NCBI GenBank assembly: GCA_947359465.1
Contig: OX375881.1
Span: forward strand, 72,191,914 to 72,255,913
DNA length: 64,000 nt
Direction: 5' to 3'
Origin: Metellina segmentata
Lineage: Eukaryota > Arthropoda > Arachnida > Araneae > Tetragnathidae
Positions 36,801 through 42,380 of this stretch are shown in pieces. The notes under the pieces were generated by a model that saw nothing but the letters and a program-made list of their open reading frames with translations, was not told the origin of the DNA and did not search any database. Position 1 is the first letter of the stretch. The number at the start of each line of letters is the position of its first letter. The translations under genes and the position numbers were made by a program.

Positions 36801-38644
36801 TATACTTTTCCTGAGCATGAAAAATCTCCAAATATTTTAAAACATTCATTAATAATCAAAATTAGTGCTATTAGTTTGATATAATATTTGTTACTTGGTT
36901 TATAAAGAAGTATTATTATACATAATTGAAATAACATAAAAAGTTATGCTAAGCATAATAAATTAGGGTTATAATTTTGTTTAGCATGTTAGCTTTTCCT
37001 TTATTTCCATATGATGTAAATTGCAGATTTTCATTTGATGACGTATAAGTATTTCATTTTATAAATAGAAAAATCTTGCATGTATTTCAAATAAAAATTA
37101 ACAGCAATAAGTAGTTTCTATAACACAGAGTTTATATATATTCTGAATGATACATAAAATAAGATCTTCATGTTCGTTTCTGCAGTCTTTAAAATGAAAC
37201 AGATTACAATTTTCTGTAAAATTAGTTTTAAATAGAAAATTCTCGAAGAGTCTCTAAATTTCAATGTTTGGAGAATATTCTCGTTCTTAGAGAATATTCT
37301 CTGCTCATATCTCTACCTTGACTCTTCCAAGCTACATTATTTAATTTGCTCTTTAGATTCAAGCTTAATTTGTAGTAATTTTAATTTATCTTCCGAACTT
37401 TAAGATTTTCTGATACCAGTTAGTAGTTTTTTTTCTTGCTTGTTGTGTTTTATTCTAGAAAGGACCTTCAATTGTACAGGGTGGGAATAAAATCACAAGG
37501 AGTTCCAATATTTAGTAACTCCTTTACCATTTGCTTAAACGTATTTTCTATTTTTATTCTGATACAGTAGCTATTGGAAATAAATTTACTAGGTATGAAA
37601 AATCAAATATTTCAAATGGCATCCATTTTCTGCTTTGTATAATTGTATCCTTTCCACAGCATTTTTTATGACACTTAATGTTTGAGATTCAGTGCTCTGA
37701 TTTCCGATGAATATTGTTCTTCAGCTGTTAAAGTGCTCGAGACTTGTTAACATAAACTTTGTCTTTGATGGTAGCTCCATAGGACCACCTTTGAGTTGAT
37801 GTTCTCTGGTCTTCTGCAACTTGCTTACATGTTTAACTGTGGCTTTATTCCTGAGCATGGTCTGCCTGTTCATGAAAAGTTGCTTACCCTGGGGAACCCT
37901 GTTTTTCAAAATGACCAATCAAAGATCTAATCAATGATTTGCTTGGAGAATCTTTCACTTCATAATGGTCACAATATGCTCAGAATTATTGAGATCCTCA
38001 GGTTTGATGTTAAAATTTCACAATTTAGGCTCACTGTTCAGTCATAAATTTTTCCATGGTTTATCCACTAGGTCTTTATAAAATATTTGAAGAAAAAATA
38101 AAAGTTATTAAAACATCACACCCTTTTGTGACTTTAAAACATCACACCCTTTTTTTTAAACAGTTAAAGGTAGACTTTTCTATTATACTGTTTCTGGAGC
38201 TGACCCTTCACTAAATTATTAACTCTTACTTTTTTTTATTAAAAGATATTTACAGTTGATTATATATTTTGTTGAAAATGTACATTGACTTTTTGCAGGC
38301 ATCTCATGACACTTCCTTTTACAAAATCTAAAGACTCAGTATTTTTTTTCTTTGAAACATTTTTCAAGTTTATTCAAACTTATACCTCTCTTATTACCCC
38401 TGTTATCATTTTATAAAAAAAAAAATCAATATGCAAAATATATCTAAAGCAATTTTTTTGTTTTGTTTTGTTTTCAAGAACTGTATTTAGGTCATCTGCA
38501 CTTGATGAAAAGGAATGCTTTGTTGCAGAAACTGATTCAGCACAGTTAGAGGTTGATACTGCAACCAACCCTGCTAAGGAAAGTTTTGATGTTGATATTC
38601 AAATCTCTGATGAAGAAATTGTTATTGAAGAATATGATTTTTGA
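6703..38644 (+). CDS. RAD17: Checkpoint clamp-loader subunit RAD17 (16 exons, complete)
   Basis: RAD17 replaces RFC1 in an alternative clamp loader (with RFC2-5) and loads the RAD9-RAD1-HUS1 ring at damaged DNA in the nucleus so that ATR can signal. The 16 exons below join in phase to 1656 nt (551 residues plus stop), compared with about 670-680 residues in human RAD17. Motifs: PWVxxFxP and LAVHKKKxxEVxxW (residues 29-52); Walker A GPPGVGKT (74-81); Walker-B-like VIVVEEIPN across the exon 4/5 junction (149-157); PLVFIISD (180-187); FNxVAPTxMMKxLNRI (214-230); GDIRNAIN (256-263); SLFLFHALGKILYCK (300s); SLAARG and LHKPQ in exon 12; an acidic tail ending EEIVIEEYDF. The start is supported by an in-frame TGA directly before the ATG. 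All introns are GT-AG. The conserved K-Y-x-x-L segment reads KYSLV here. The protein is shorter mainly in the N-terminus and C-terminal tail. Confidence 0.93.
6814..7209. other. RAD17 intron 1, left part
   Basis: Intron sequence between exon 1 and the TIR element at 7210; nothing else recognised. Confidence 0.6.
7210..9217 (-). mobile_element. TIR element carrying a decayed basic-protein gene
   Basis: The termini are inverted: GGGTCATTCTTG at 7210-7221 and its complement at 9206-9217, with similarity continuing through AAATAGG-AAAATT. Both ends are flanked by TTAT, a possible 4-bp target-site duplication. Inside, the motif GCCAGGACAATGATG and close variants recur at about 7391, 7408, 8466, 8480, 8637, 8828 and 9025. 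On the minus strand from about 8155 a frame begins MSGKKKQSYEERLLKKR and decays through stops. This resembles a lysine/arginine-rich protein family that is highly repeated in arthropod genomes; I recognise the pattern but know of no established function. Superfamily unassigned. Confidence 0.55.
9218..9993. other. RAD17 intron 1, right part
   Basis: AT-rich intron sequence ending in the acceptor TTTTTCCAG at 9985-9993. Nothing else recognised. Confidence 0.6.
9994..10077 (+). CDS. RAD17: RAD17 exon 2
   Basis: 28 codons (DDLAVHKKKVSEVQAWF ... GGEK), phase 0 on both sides; acceptor TTCCAG, donor GTACAA. It matches the LAVHKKKIxEV block before the AAA+ core. Confidence 0.9.
10078..11194. other. 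RAD17 intron 2, first part
   Basis: Contains TTAACCCTCCCAGAGTC at about 10103, which resembles a piggyBac-type terminus after TTAA, and a less AT-rich tract at 10380-10600. No matching right terminus was found and no protein recognised. A hairpin CCAGTATAT/ATATACTGG lies at about 10753-10776. Confidence 0.35.
11195..11340 (+). repeat. tRNA-derived SINE (second family)
   Basis: Contains CACTGCACTAGAAACCT, then GGTTCAATTCC, a good pol III B box, then a GTGTATTTCTCTCT body. Diverged copies occur at 25562-25755 and 56640-56880. Confidence 0.55.
11348..11372 (+). repeat. Solo Helitron family A 3' terminus
   Basis: GGCGAGCAGGGGCAGAGCCC followed by CCTAG: the same hairpin plus CTAG as the intact copy ending at 33844. 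The following base is A, not T, so it may be a displaced fragment. Confidence 0.45.
11373..11843. other. Intron sequence, no feature
   Basis: Between the solo Helitron end and the LINE 3' tail. A weak frame on the minus strand at 11620-11820 has a Tc1-like feel (SSTVFGAIRRFKTLRSVEKL), which may be a Tc1 transposase N-terminal remnant. Confidence 0.3.
11912..14349 (-). pseudogene. LINE ORF2, reverse transcriptase part
   Basis: From the break at 14350 the frame reads YRPP...KG, a TAA at about 14268-14270, then LILMGDYNYPNIDW and an open frame of 782 codons from 14260. It includes the end of the endonuclease domain (LDLILSN, GESDHRSI), reverse transcriptase blocks (KRIKPSKAPGPDDIYPRVL, NYRPVSLTS, YGFRKGRSC, DFQKAFDKVPH, SGVPQGSVLGP, IFADDLKIW with its catalytic aspartate pair) and the thumb/C-terminal region (LVRPHLEYAVQFWAP, ERVQHRATKII). 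It would nick target DNA and copy LINE RNA into the genome. The missing N-terminus and the stop make it non-functional here. Confidence 0.9.
14350..15115 (+). mobile_element. TIR element with DUF4817-type N-terminus, inserted in LINE
   Basis: A 766-bp insert begins CAGGGTGGTCCCGAATTC and ends with the complement. The inverted repeats run about 122 bp (14350-14471 against 14993-15115) with a single obvious mismatch near GAGGCGT/A. Restoring the LINE frame (GNIYRPP) implies a TATA duplication at the site. Inside, 14599-14925 encodes the start of a transposase, so this is an internally deleted derivative of a Tc1/mariner-like element. Confidence 0.8.
14599..14925 (+). pseudogene. Truncated transposase, DNA-binding N-terminus
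   Basis: 108 codons starting MGDFTYAEKADMHYMYGRAN and containing NGRAALRMYRAEYPDRRMPD, IFQRLHRQL and ETGAFDV. This matches the helix-turn-helix domain (DUF4817 type) at the front of insect and arachnid IS630/Tc1-related transposases, which binds the terminal repeats. After the ERILNIVADRPETP stretch the frame ends at TGA without any catalytic DDE domain, which was presumably lost by internal deletion. It could act only as a binding-domain fragment if expressed. Confidence 0.7.
15116..15586 (-). pseudogene. LINE ORF2, endonuclease part
   Basis: The frame starts at 15586 (MTVHSNCLGK) and contains LKVFYCNARSVRNKMDEL, DIIGITESW and GGGVLIYVR, which are the AP-endonuclease signatures (asparagine in CNARS, glutamate in TES), ending ILGN at the insertion point. 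It begins about 30 nt downstream of the ORF1 stop. The N-terminal 60 residues repeat NNTKGKCN/NNTRGKCN-type units. Confidence 0.85.
15619..16410 (-). CDS. LINE ORF1 with zinc-finger-like region and SGNH esterase domain
   Basis: 263 codons, no internal stop. The N-terminal third has cysteine pairs (CDLCRNM, CxSC) like the ORF1 zinc-binding region of CR1 elements. The C-terminal part shows the SGNH/GDSL hydrolase layout: VVVGDSMVR (nucleophile serine), VWVGTNDV (GxND block) and DNLHLS (catalytic D and H). ORF1 esterases of CR1 LINEs are thought to act on lipids during element movement. A later methionine (SMGIVRMF, about 5 residues in) is also possible as the start. Confidence 0.8.
   Translation of the reverse strand: MLLCISMGIVRMFKEMRTEGASGEFYVECDLCRNMVEAGKGCVSGVKMSEKVEFTCKSCLEVGDLRKELEALKVRAVEGVVKGVQCVNLGHVDQGDKVTRGVVVGDSMVRVLGELVGRKKRNFARCCLPGARVKHVVEAVKAGVVKGEEKAVVWVGTNDVERTTNVEFKREAETLLRGIKSHGAEVTVLGLLPRYGLGNGWLNQRANKMNGLLRDLCEREEVRFLDVWKECRRDWISRDNLHLSLIGNREVGKRVLNILESKN
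16417..16486. repeat. Three 15-bp repeats in the LINE 5' UTR
   Basis: CACAGAAAAAGCACT occurs exactly at 16417, 16447 and 16472 (spacing 30 and 25 bp), just upstream of ORF1 of the minus-strand LINE. Confidence 0.85.
16551..18024. other. RAD17 intron 2, right part
   Basis: AT-rich. A short frame at 17780-17847 reads QISRRRAARHKSMNGD and is followed by GTGAGT; I cannot assign it. Otherwise nothing recognised. Confidence 0.4.
18025..18547 (+). mobile_element. Helitron family A, short non-autonomous copy
   Basis: 523 bp, begins TCTCTCTATATTAAAA after an A and ends GCCCCCTAG before a T. These are the hallmarks of Helitron insertion between A and T (5' TC, 3' CTAG). It is homologous throughout to 33316-33844 but diverged. 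It has no coding capacity and lies in RAD17 intron 2. Confidence 0.75.
18739..18874 (+). CDS. RAD17: RAD17 exon 3 (Walker A)
   Basis: Starts VAPILLLTGPPGVGKTATV, giving the ATP-binding P-loop with Lys80. Ends in phase 1 (GAT G|GTAGTA). Acceptor AATTTTAAG. Confidence 0.93.
18875..20043. other. RAD17 intron 3, left part
   Basis: AT-rich intron, no exon found here. The next exon in phase is at 22363. Confidence 0.6.
20044..21905 (-). mobile_element. TIR element with decayed 'LLGSRL' family gene
   Basis: The ends are inverted: around 20068-20200 and 21770-21880 share TTCTTATGTAAAATGAC, CCCATCACCC, CCCTATGTTTATCACTTTT and ATGGCCATGAATTTGATTTGG in opposite orientation. Between them the minus strand encodes an open frame (20545-20844) ending TQPELNDLVWDSELPKSKS. 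After a stop it continues with LLGSRLQQWNL and then LFLDSSKTSLK. These blocks belong to a repetitive protein family common in arthropods and other invertebrates that I recognise by pattern only. Stops and frameshifts show it is dead. The boundaries are approximate by about 20 bp. Confidence 0.6.
21906..22362. other. RAD17 intron 3, right part
   Basis: AT-rich; ends in the acceptor TTCCTGTGTTAG at 22351-22362. Confidence 0.6.
22363..22490 (+). CDS. RAD17: RAD17 exon 4
   Basis: 42 codons plus 2 nt, found by phase: exon 3 leaves one base, and this exon supplies two (TG) to make GTG. It encodes VNPFSTKDRS, then TAFSRFLLHSTKYSLV and KVIVVE, matching the FKEFLLRATKY...KKIILVE region of RAD17. Donor GAG|GTATAA, phase 0. 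The frame opens only after the acceptor, so it is easy to miss. Confidence 0.85.
22614..22666 (+). CDS. RAD17: RAD17 exon 5
   Basis: EIPNALVRNPGDFHSIIR: completes the Walker-B-like acidic block (VVE|EIPN) and matches the VEDLPNxFYRD...LHxxLR stretch. Acceptor TTGCAG, donor AG|GTAAGA, phase 2. Confidence 0.9.
22667..23925. other. RAD17 intron 5, left part
   Basis: AT-rich. An (AAT)n microsatellite at about 23650-23677. No exon recognised. Confidence 0.5.
23926..24915 (+). pseudogene. Decayed transposase-like remnant
   Basis: Translations of the plus strand show SELSFPQSQLLMIGSDGTNV early, then many stops, then an open stretch from 24587 with KEKERNFFYLRAHKHCITSIKYLLKK, SLSWPGPLERFSGDSV and LDE. 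The 'hDGTNVN' and 'P..R' layouts resemble the long hAT-like repetitive transposase proteins of arthropods, where the final block follows the catalytic part. There are too many breaks for function. The assignment to hAT-like elements is a pattern judgement. Confidence 0.4.
24916..25561. other. RAD17 intron 5, middle part
   Basis: Unassigned. The tract at 25270-25550 is less AT-rich and may be repeat-derived. Confidence 0.35.
25562..25755 (+). repeat. tRNA-derived SINE (second family), diverged copy
   Basis: GTAGTGGTTCAATGGGTTTG, GCCCACTGTGCTAGCAACTT and GTGTATTTCTCTCTTCTGTG align with 11195-11340. The end, ATGGCCCTTTGTGCCATAAA, also occurs in modified form at 56640. Confidence 0.5.
25756..26449. 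other. RAD17 intron 5, right part
   Basis: AT-rich, no exon; ends with acceptor TTTCTTATAG at 26440-26449. Confidence 0.6.
26450..26575 (+). CDS. RAD17: RAD17 exon 6 (PLVFIISD)
   Basis: Encodes GRYPLVFIISDNTKGDS and RLFPKDLQLSLKIDNIR: the sensor-1 strand and the LFPKE block of RAD17. Phase 2 on both sides; donor AG|GTAGGG. Confidence 0.93.
26576..26899. other. RAD17 intron 6
   Basis: 324 bp, ends CTTTTTCAG. No other feature. Confidence 0.8.
26900..26963 (+). CDS. RAD17: RAD17 exon 7
   Basis: (S)FNAVAPTMMMKVLNRINISS-K, matching the conserved FNPVAPTIMMKFLNRI. Donor AAG|GTACTA, phase 0. Confidence 0.93.
27043..27154 (+). CDS. RAD17: RAD17 exon 8 (sensor 2 region)
   Basis: VESVYKRLNKAQLEIIAADS followed by KGDIRNAINTMQFLCMT. 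GDIRxAIN is the lid/sensor-2 signature of clamp loaders. Phase 1 end, donor C|GTAAGT. Confidence 0.93.
27155..27928. other. RAD17 intron 8
   Basis: 774 bp. No conserved feature; ends TTTAAATGCAG. Confidence 0.7.
27929..28060 (+). CDS. RAD17: RAD17 exon 9
   Basis: A variable acidic/basic linker (VPKKMEQGSNVEKSSDCV), then KRDSSLFLFHALGKILYCK, the strongly conserved block after the AAA+ module. Donor C|GTAATG, phase 1. Confidence 0.93.
28148..28233 (+). CDS. RAD17: RAD17 exon 10
   Basis: EPWLKSEKDTLPKNMKYLER followed by DPLVENAE, matching the LP.xLxEYERD.L.xEPEE block. Acceptor TTGTAG, donor GAA|GTAAAT. Confidence 0.88.
28343..28489 (+). CDS. RAD17: RAD17 exon 11
   Basis: 49 codons with FNLFLQENYLPFIEDTN and ASWLSEADALSS-like sequence (WLSEADALSSLWD), matching FNLYLHQNYxDFF and FLSFADILSxxW. 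Phase 0. Confidence 0.93.
28490..29385. other. RAD17 intron 11, left part
   Basis: AT-rich intron, nothing recognised. Confidence 0.6.
29386..30505 (-). mobile_element. Helitron family A, 1.1-kb non-autonomous copy
   Basis: The minus strand starts TCTCTCTATATTAAAAAA at 30505 (preceded by A) and ends with a GC-rich 3' region and CTAG at 29389-29386, followed by T. The last 300 bp contain GCGAGCGTAAGCGAGC-type sequence and several near-palindromes GGTTTGC/GCAAACC. No protein is encoded, so it would depend on an autonomous RepHel enzyme elsewhere. Confidence 0.8.
30506..31557. other. RAD17 intron 11, right part
   Basis: Strongly AT-rich intron ending in acceptor TTTCTTTAG. No feature. Confidence 0.6.
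31558..31692 (+). CDS. RAD17: RAD17 exon 12
   Basis: 45 codons: TRETMNDYSVSLAARGLM, then RRWRSLHKPQYYECNSK, matching the REYSTSIATRGVM and FRPLHKPQWF blocks. Phase 0, donor GTTAGT. Confidence 0.93.
31768..31807 (+). CDS. RAD17: RAD17 exon 13
   Basis: A 40-nt micro-exon, KNSSAYSLKQTFK, between 75-bp and 2.1-kb introns. It keeps the frame (phase 0 to 1). Acceptor CTTGACAG, donor G|GTTAGT. Confidence 0.8.
31808..33315. other. RAD17 intron 13, left part
   Basis: AT-rich. Three loosely repeated segments around RCCRATATAATC-TTCTAA occur at about 32756, 32808 and 32845. No coding. Confidence 0.5.
33316..33844 (+). mobile_element. Helitron family A, 529-bp copy with canonical 3' hairpin
   Basis: Starts TCTCTCTATATTAAAA after A; ends GGGGCGGAGCCCCCTAG before T. 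The hairpin GGGGC/GCCCC lies just upstream of CTAG. It is very similar to the first and last parts of the 29386-30505 copy, implying an internal deletion of the longer form. Confidence 0.82.
33940..34020 (+). CDS. RAD17: RAD17 exon 14
   Basis: TSLSMRELQIDLIPFVSKLY followed by SIGLSQ, matching the LQTQLLPYLALL helix. Acceptor TTTTCCAG, donor G|GTATTT, phase 1. Confidence 0.88.
34092..34146 (+). CDS. RAD17: RAD17 exon 15
   Basis: AQVSLAKEVGVMNVKRST, matching AQISFIQDIGRLPLKR. Acceptor GTCTGCAG, donor AG|GTAACA, phase 2. Confidence 0.88.
34296..35281. mobile_element. hAT-type MITE, AT-rich, in RAD17 intron 15
   Basis: 986 bp, starting CAGGGTGTCAAGATTTAAAT and ending TTTTTTTTACACCCTG. It is flanked by 8-bp duplications TGGAAAGC (34288) and TGGAAAAC (35282), 7 of 8 identical. 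The terminal sub-repeats are built from ATTTAAATC units. No coding capacity. An 8-bp duplication with CAGGG ends is typical of hAT elements. Confidence 0.7.
35465..36232 (-). mobile_element. Helitron family B copy
   Basis: The minus strand ends GGTCACGCAGTGACTAG, followed by T. The end hairpin is GTCAC/GTGAC with a three-base loop. The body shares TTTGGCACACAGGTAxTCC and the ATTTTAAAATxCAATCTAGA segment with the copies at 43363 and 62584. The 5' end is not clear. Confidence 0.6.
36233..38478. other. RAD17 intron 15, right part
   Basis: AT-rich. A short direct repeat of AAAACATCACACCCTTTT occurs at about 38107 and 38136. No other feature; ends TTTTCAAG. Confidence 0.5.
38479..38644 (+). CDS. 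RAD17: RAD17 exon 16, C-terminal tail and stop
   Basis: TVFRSSALDEKECFVAE ... DVDIQISDEEIVIEEYDF then TGA. The acidic end corresponds to the IIIEDYESDGT-type RAD17 tail that contacts the 9-1-1 clamp, but stops one residue after the Y-D pair, so the distal serine of the vertebrate tail is absent. The acceptor CAAG is weak but phase 2 fits exactly. Confidence 0.85.
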
Positions 38645-38739
38645 TTATATGTATGTAAGCACTATTGCATTTGTATACATTTAAGCTATAACATGCAGAA
38701 CTGATAAACGCATTTTCTATAGAAATGACTAATTTATTC

Positions 38740-38745
38740 AATAAA
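38740..38745 (+). promoter_or_regulatory. Polyadenylation signal of RAD17
   Basis: AATAAA 96 bp after the RAD17 stop codon; the first one downstream. Confidence 0.6.
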
Positions 38746-39370
38746 TTATTTGTTACTGTTTACGACTAGTCTCAATATGGAATCGACTAACTCAAGAAAG
38801 ATATAAAAGATAAAATGTGTGTGCTGATTTTTTTTCTTAGATTTTGTAAAATTCATTTTAAATCTAATGTTTTGTGAGGTTATACTTCATCTGCATTTTG
38901 TAACATAAAATTTTCAGTTGTAATTTTTGGGTTTGTAATCTTAATTTTTGTTTATTCTGTATTAATGTGCTTGTTGGCCAATGGAGCAGAATTTTAATAA
39001 GTCAAATGTTTACGTGTTGCTTTTAATAGTTTTATGTAAATACTTTTAAAATTTAATTTCTGTCACATTATTTTATGAAGCTGTATTCAAAGCAGGGTTT
39101 TTTCTCTCATTACTGAATTTACTTTTAACTTTCATATTTTTCAACATATCCCAGTTTTGGTCTTTGGTTTAGCCCTGAATCATAATCTGCTTTCAATTTT
39201 ATTTGTTTTGAATAGCAATTTGGATTATGATATTAATAGTGTTTAGAGGTATATTTATTTTACTGTCTATGTCATTTAGTGTGATAAAAGCTTTCTAACT
39301 GTAAACATAAGAGTTTCTTTGAGCATTCCTTTTAATATTTTAAAGTAATTTATTAAATTTAGTTTGTTTT
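38746..39370. other. 3' flank of RAD17, no feature
   Basis: AT-rich intergenic DNA. Confidence 0.5.
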
Positions 39371-39382
39371 GTATTGTCATTT

Positions 39383-39692
39383 GTTTGTTGCTGTTGTTGA
39401 CGTGTGTCTCCTGAACTGTGAAACACGAGATCAGGCCCAGTGATCTGAAGTAGGACAGACACAGAAGAAGAATACAGGTTTTATTTTACAAACACACAAA
39501 TTATTGATCACTGGTAAAGACATAGGGGGTGCAGTTATCCACTTTTTGGTGAGGAACCACTTGGGTTTGAGTCTGACTTCTTCCTCGGACATCACACACA
39601 ACCAGCCCTAGGGCAGTAGCCCTAGTCAGGAATCGAACCACGAACCCAAAGCGTGGGAGCAGAGTGCTTTATCCACTATACCGCTTGGGCGG
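39383..39692 (-). repeat. tRNA-derived SINE with 12-bp target duplication
   Basis: The minus strand starts with a tRNA-like head: GCCCAAGCGGTATAGTGG (A box) and GGTTCGATTCC (B box), followed by a roughly 230-bp body. The flanks GTATTGTCATTT (39371-39382) and GTACTGTCATTT (39693-39704) are 11/12 identical. This is a full-length-looking insertion made by LINE machinery; it is not a tRNA gene. Confidence 0.8.
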
Positions 39693-39704
39693 GTACTGTC
39701 ATTT

Positions 39705-41064
39705 AACAGCTGTAAAAGGTCAATGCAAAAAATTAAAGTAAGGAAACTATAACGATTATTTAAAGTCATCATTTACATCTAAAGAAGCATTTTGTTGAAA
39801 GGTAATTATGATAAAATAGGATTACTAATCAATGTAGGTAATAAAACTAATAATTGAATATATAAGAGCTTTGTTTTGTGAAGTTTTTTATAGTATCACA
39901 AACAATTGCATTAATTTTAATCATAATCCATGGATGAAGCTTCATTCATACGCAAAGTATTTGTAAATTTAGATTGAAATATTTATCTGTCGATTTTTTC
40001 ACAGCAGAATTGACTAACACCAGAAATACATTCCTATGCCTTTTGTCGTGAGACATTGACAGCAGGATTAAGAAACATAGTTGAAAAACATAATTTCTTT
40101 GGAATCAGTAGACAAACTTCAACATTTGAACCTTCCTAATATAAATAGTTAAATTTCATTTAGTTTGGTTATTGTAAACCGGTCTTGTGTAGATGCAGAT
40201 AATTACACTGCTATACTTGAATTCAACTTAACTTGTTTGTTGGTTACATACTGACTGATGATTGGTCTTAGAAAAGTTGATTGGTTGTTAAAATGTACCC
40301 ATACATTAGCCTCGTATGGAGGAGACTTCTTCTTCGAATGGAAGCAGACCCCTCCGTACCAAGTTATTAAAAACCCACAGCGGATTGGCGGAAGCCAGGG
40401 AAAGCCTCTAAGTATGGAGGAGACTGAATTGTTAAAAGTAAAATATACAATTTTGAACAAGTTGATATCTTTTAAATTATTTCTTGATTTAAAATTTACG
40501 ATGGAAGTTTCCATTTTATGGTATAAACATCTAATTAAGATAAGTTCACTAAATATAGTTAGACCACTACTATCAATATCTAGCTAATACATGAATCTTA
40601 GCAAGACTAATGTTTGAAAATTTTCTTTCATTTGAAGTCTGTTTTGTGATACAGAAGTCAATATTTTAAATTTAAAATGAACATTTTAACTGGAGAGACA
40701 ATTAAAATATCTAAATGTGATGAATTTTTGTACATATTATGATTAAATATTAATTTTCTAGCCTTTTTTCGATACCCAACTTTTTATATATATAAAAACT
40801 GAATTAAACTCTAAAGTTGGAATTATTCCATTCATACAAAAGTGGTAGTGGTTATAAGATGACTTTATAAATGACTTTCTTCACTTCTACACAGACACTA
40901 AAATATCAATAAGTTTCCCCATTCCAAAGTTTTCACCACAAAGGAATAATAAAAAAATATCCAACATAGGAGCCTGACCCCTTTAAAATTTTTATGGTAG
41001 GAATCAGACTACAATGCAGAGGAAAAATATTGGTTACTATATGTACAATAATAGGAATAATTTA
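39705..41064. other. Intergenic, unassigned
   Basis: A less AT-rich stretch at 40290-40430 has overlapping frames on both strands, and GTATGGAGGAGACT occurs twice, at about 40314 and 40411. No recognised product. Confidence 0.4.
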
Positions 41065-41158
41065 ATTTTTTAGAAATTTCAATTTGGTTTCTGATAATAT
41101 TTTTTGAAATTACGGACATTTTCGTTATTTTTTTGTTGATACTCATATATATGTATAT
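41065..41158 (+). repeat. Helitron family A internal fragment
   Basis: GAAATTTCAATTTGGTTTCT and TTTTTTGAAATTACGGACAT match the interior of the family A copy at about 33640-33720. Confidence 0.5.
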
Positions 41159-41317
41159 ACACTCTATAACAAAAAAAAACGACGCACCCAGAAGGAGTTG
41201 TCCGATGGAGACAAAAATTGGTGGATATGAAAATTATGTGCAGAATAGAAAATGATTAAAATTTCAGAACAATTAAATGATTTATTTCAGAGTAACAGTA
41301 ACAAGCTCAATAAGGTG

Positions 41318-42230
41318 TTGACCCGCCTCTAGCCTGGATGCAAGCTGCCACACGGCGTGGCATAGACCGACAAAGCTCCCGGATGGTCTCCTGCGGTATT
41401 TCTTGCCAAATTTGCTCCAATTGTCGGACTACGACATCAACATTCCCTACCGGATGCAGTCGCCTTCCCATCATATCCTAGACATGCTCGATGGGAGAGA
41501 GATCTGGTGATCTGGCTGGCCAAGGAAGTGTTTGACAAGCTTGAAGACAGTTCATAGCAACACGTGCCGTATGTGGTCTGGCATTGTCTTGCTGAAAAAT
41601 AAGCCCAGGGTACTGCGAAAGGAACGGTAGCAAAACAGGTCTCAGAATGTCGTCAACGTACCGCTGTGTAGTAAGTGTACCTCTAATGACGACCAAAGGG
41701 GTCCGGCTATCAAGGGAAATGGCACCCCAGACCATAACTCCTTGTTCAGGGCACGTGGTGCGTGCAATAGTAAAAGCAGGATCGGCACGCTGCCCTGGGC
41801 GTTTCCAGACACGTCTTCGATGATCGTCTGGACACAGTTGGAAGCGGGATTCGTCGCTAAAGACTATATGTCCCCAGTCAGCATCATTCCAGCCTGATCG
41901 AGCCAAGAACCACTGTAATCTGGCTCGACAGTGTGCAGGCGTGAGTGGCAGGTGGCGTAAAGGTCGGTACGAGCGTAGATTTCGCTCTCTCAGCTGCCTG
42001 TGAATGGTCATGGTGGACCCTCGTGTGTGGGTCGCACGACTGATGGTTGATAGCGATTAATCAGGCGCTGTGACAGCTGATCTGACAATCACTCTGTCCT
42101 CGCGATCTGTTGTGGCCCTACGTCGACCACTACCATCATGACGCTGAAATCTGCCATTGTCCACCCACTCTTGCCAGCATCGCTTCGACTCACATGACGA
42201 GCGATTCTCCGATTTGCCCAACCTGCCTCT
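41318..42230 (-). pseudogene. Tc1 transposase, inactivated
   Basis: The main frame (42011-41478) runs through FSDESRFQL (first D), VMVWGAI, FQQDNARPHTA (second D) and SPDLSPIEHV (E; DD34E type), then meets TAG where Tc1 relatives have Trp (WDMMGRRLH). The rest (to about 41318) stays in frame: LEQIWQEIPQETIRELC, RRVAACIQARGG. Upstream another frame carries the helix-turn-helix (WQEWVDNGRFQRHDGSGRRR). A stop separates it from the catalytic frame. The protein would have cut and pasted the element at TA sites. Confidence 0.85.
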
Positions 42231-42380
42231 GCTCAGGTGTTGCTTCGTCATCTGACCTTGGTTCAAAATTACGAAGTGTTGTCCTCGAATCTTTCCCTTA
42301 AGGGACTGATCCCGGTCCGTCGTCAATAGCCCGTTGCGTTGCTCTAGTACGACGTTAACTAAAAATTACCAATTTTTTTA
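42231..42380 (+). repeat. 5'-truncated SINE inserted in Tc1
   Basis: Starts GCTCAGGTGTTGCTTCGTC and ends ATTACCAATTTTTTTA; the body matches the SINE at 55040-55370. It is flanked by exact 14-bp duplications CCCAACCTGCCTCT at 42217-42230 and 42381-42394. Confidence 0.85.

Noticed and set aside
39600..39690. Possible tRNA gene on the minus strand
   Set aside because: It has A and B boxes but lacks a complete cloverleaf end and is fused to a SINE body with target duplication.
40203..40587. Overlapping frames of about 100 codons on both strands
   Set aside because: No recognisable family, splice signals or codon evidence; kept only as an observation.
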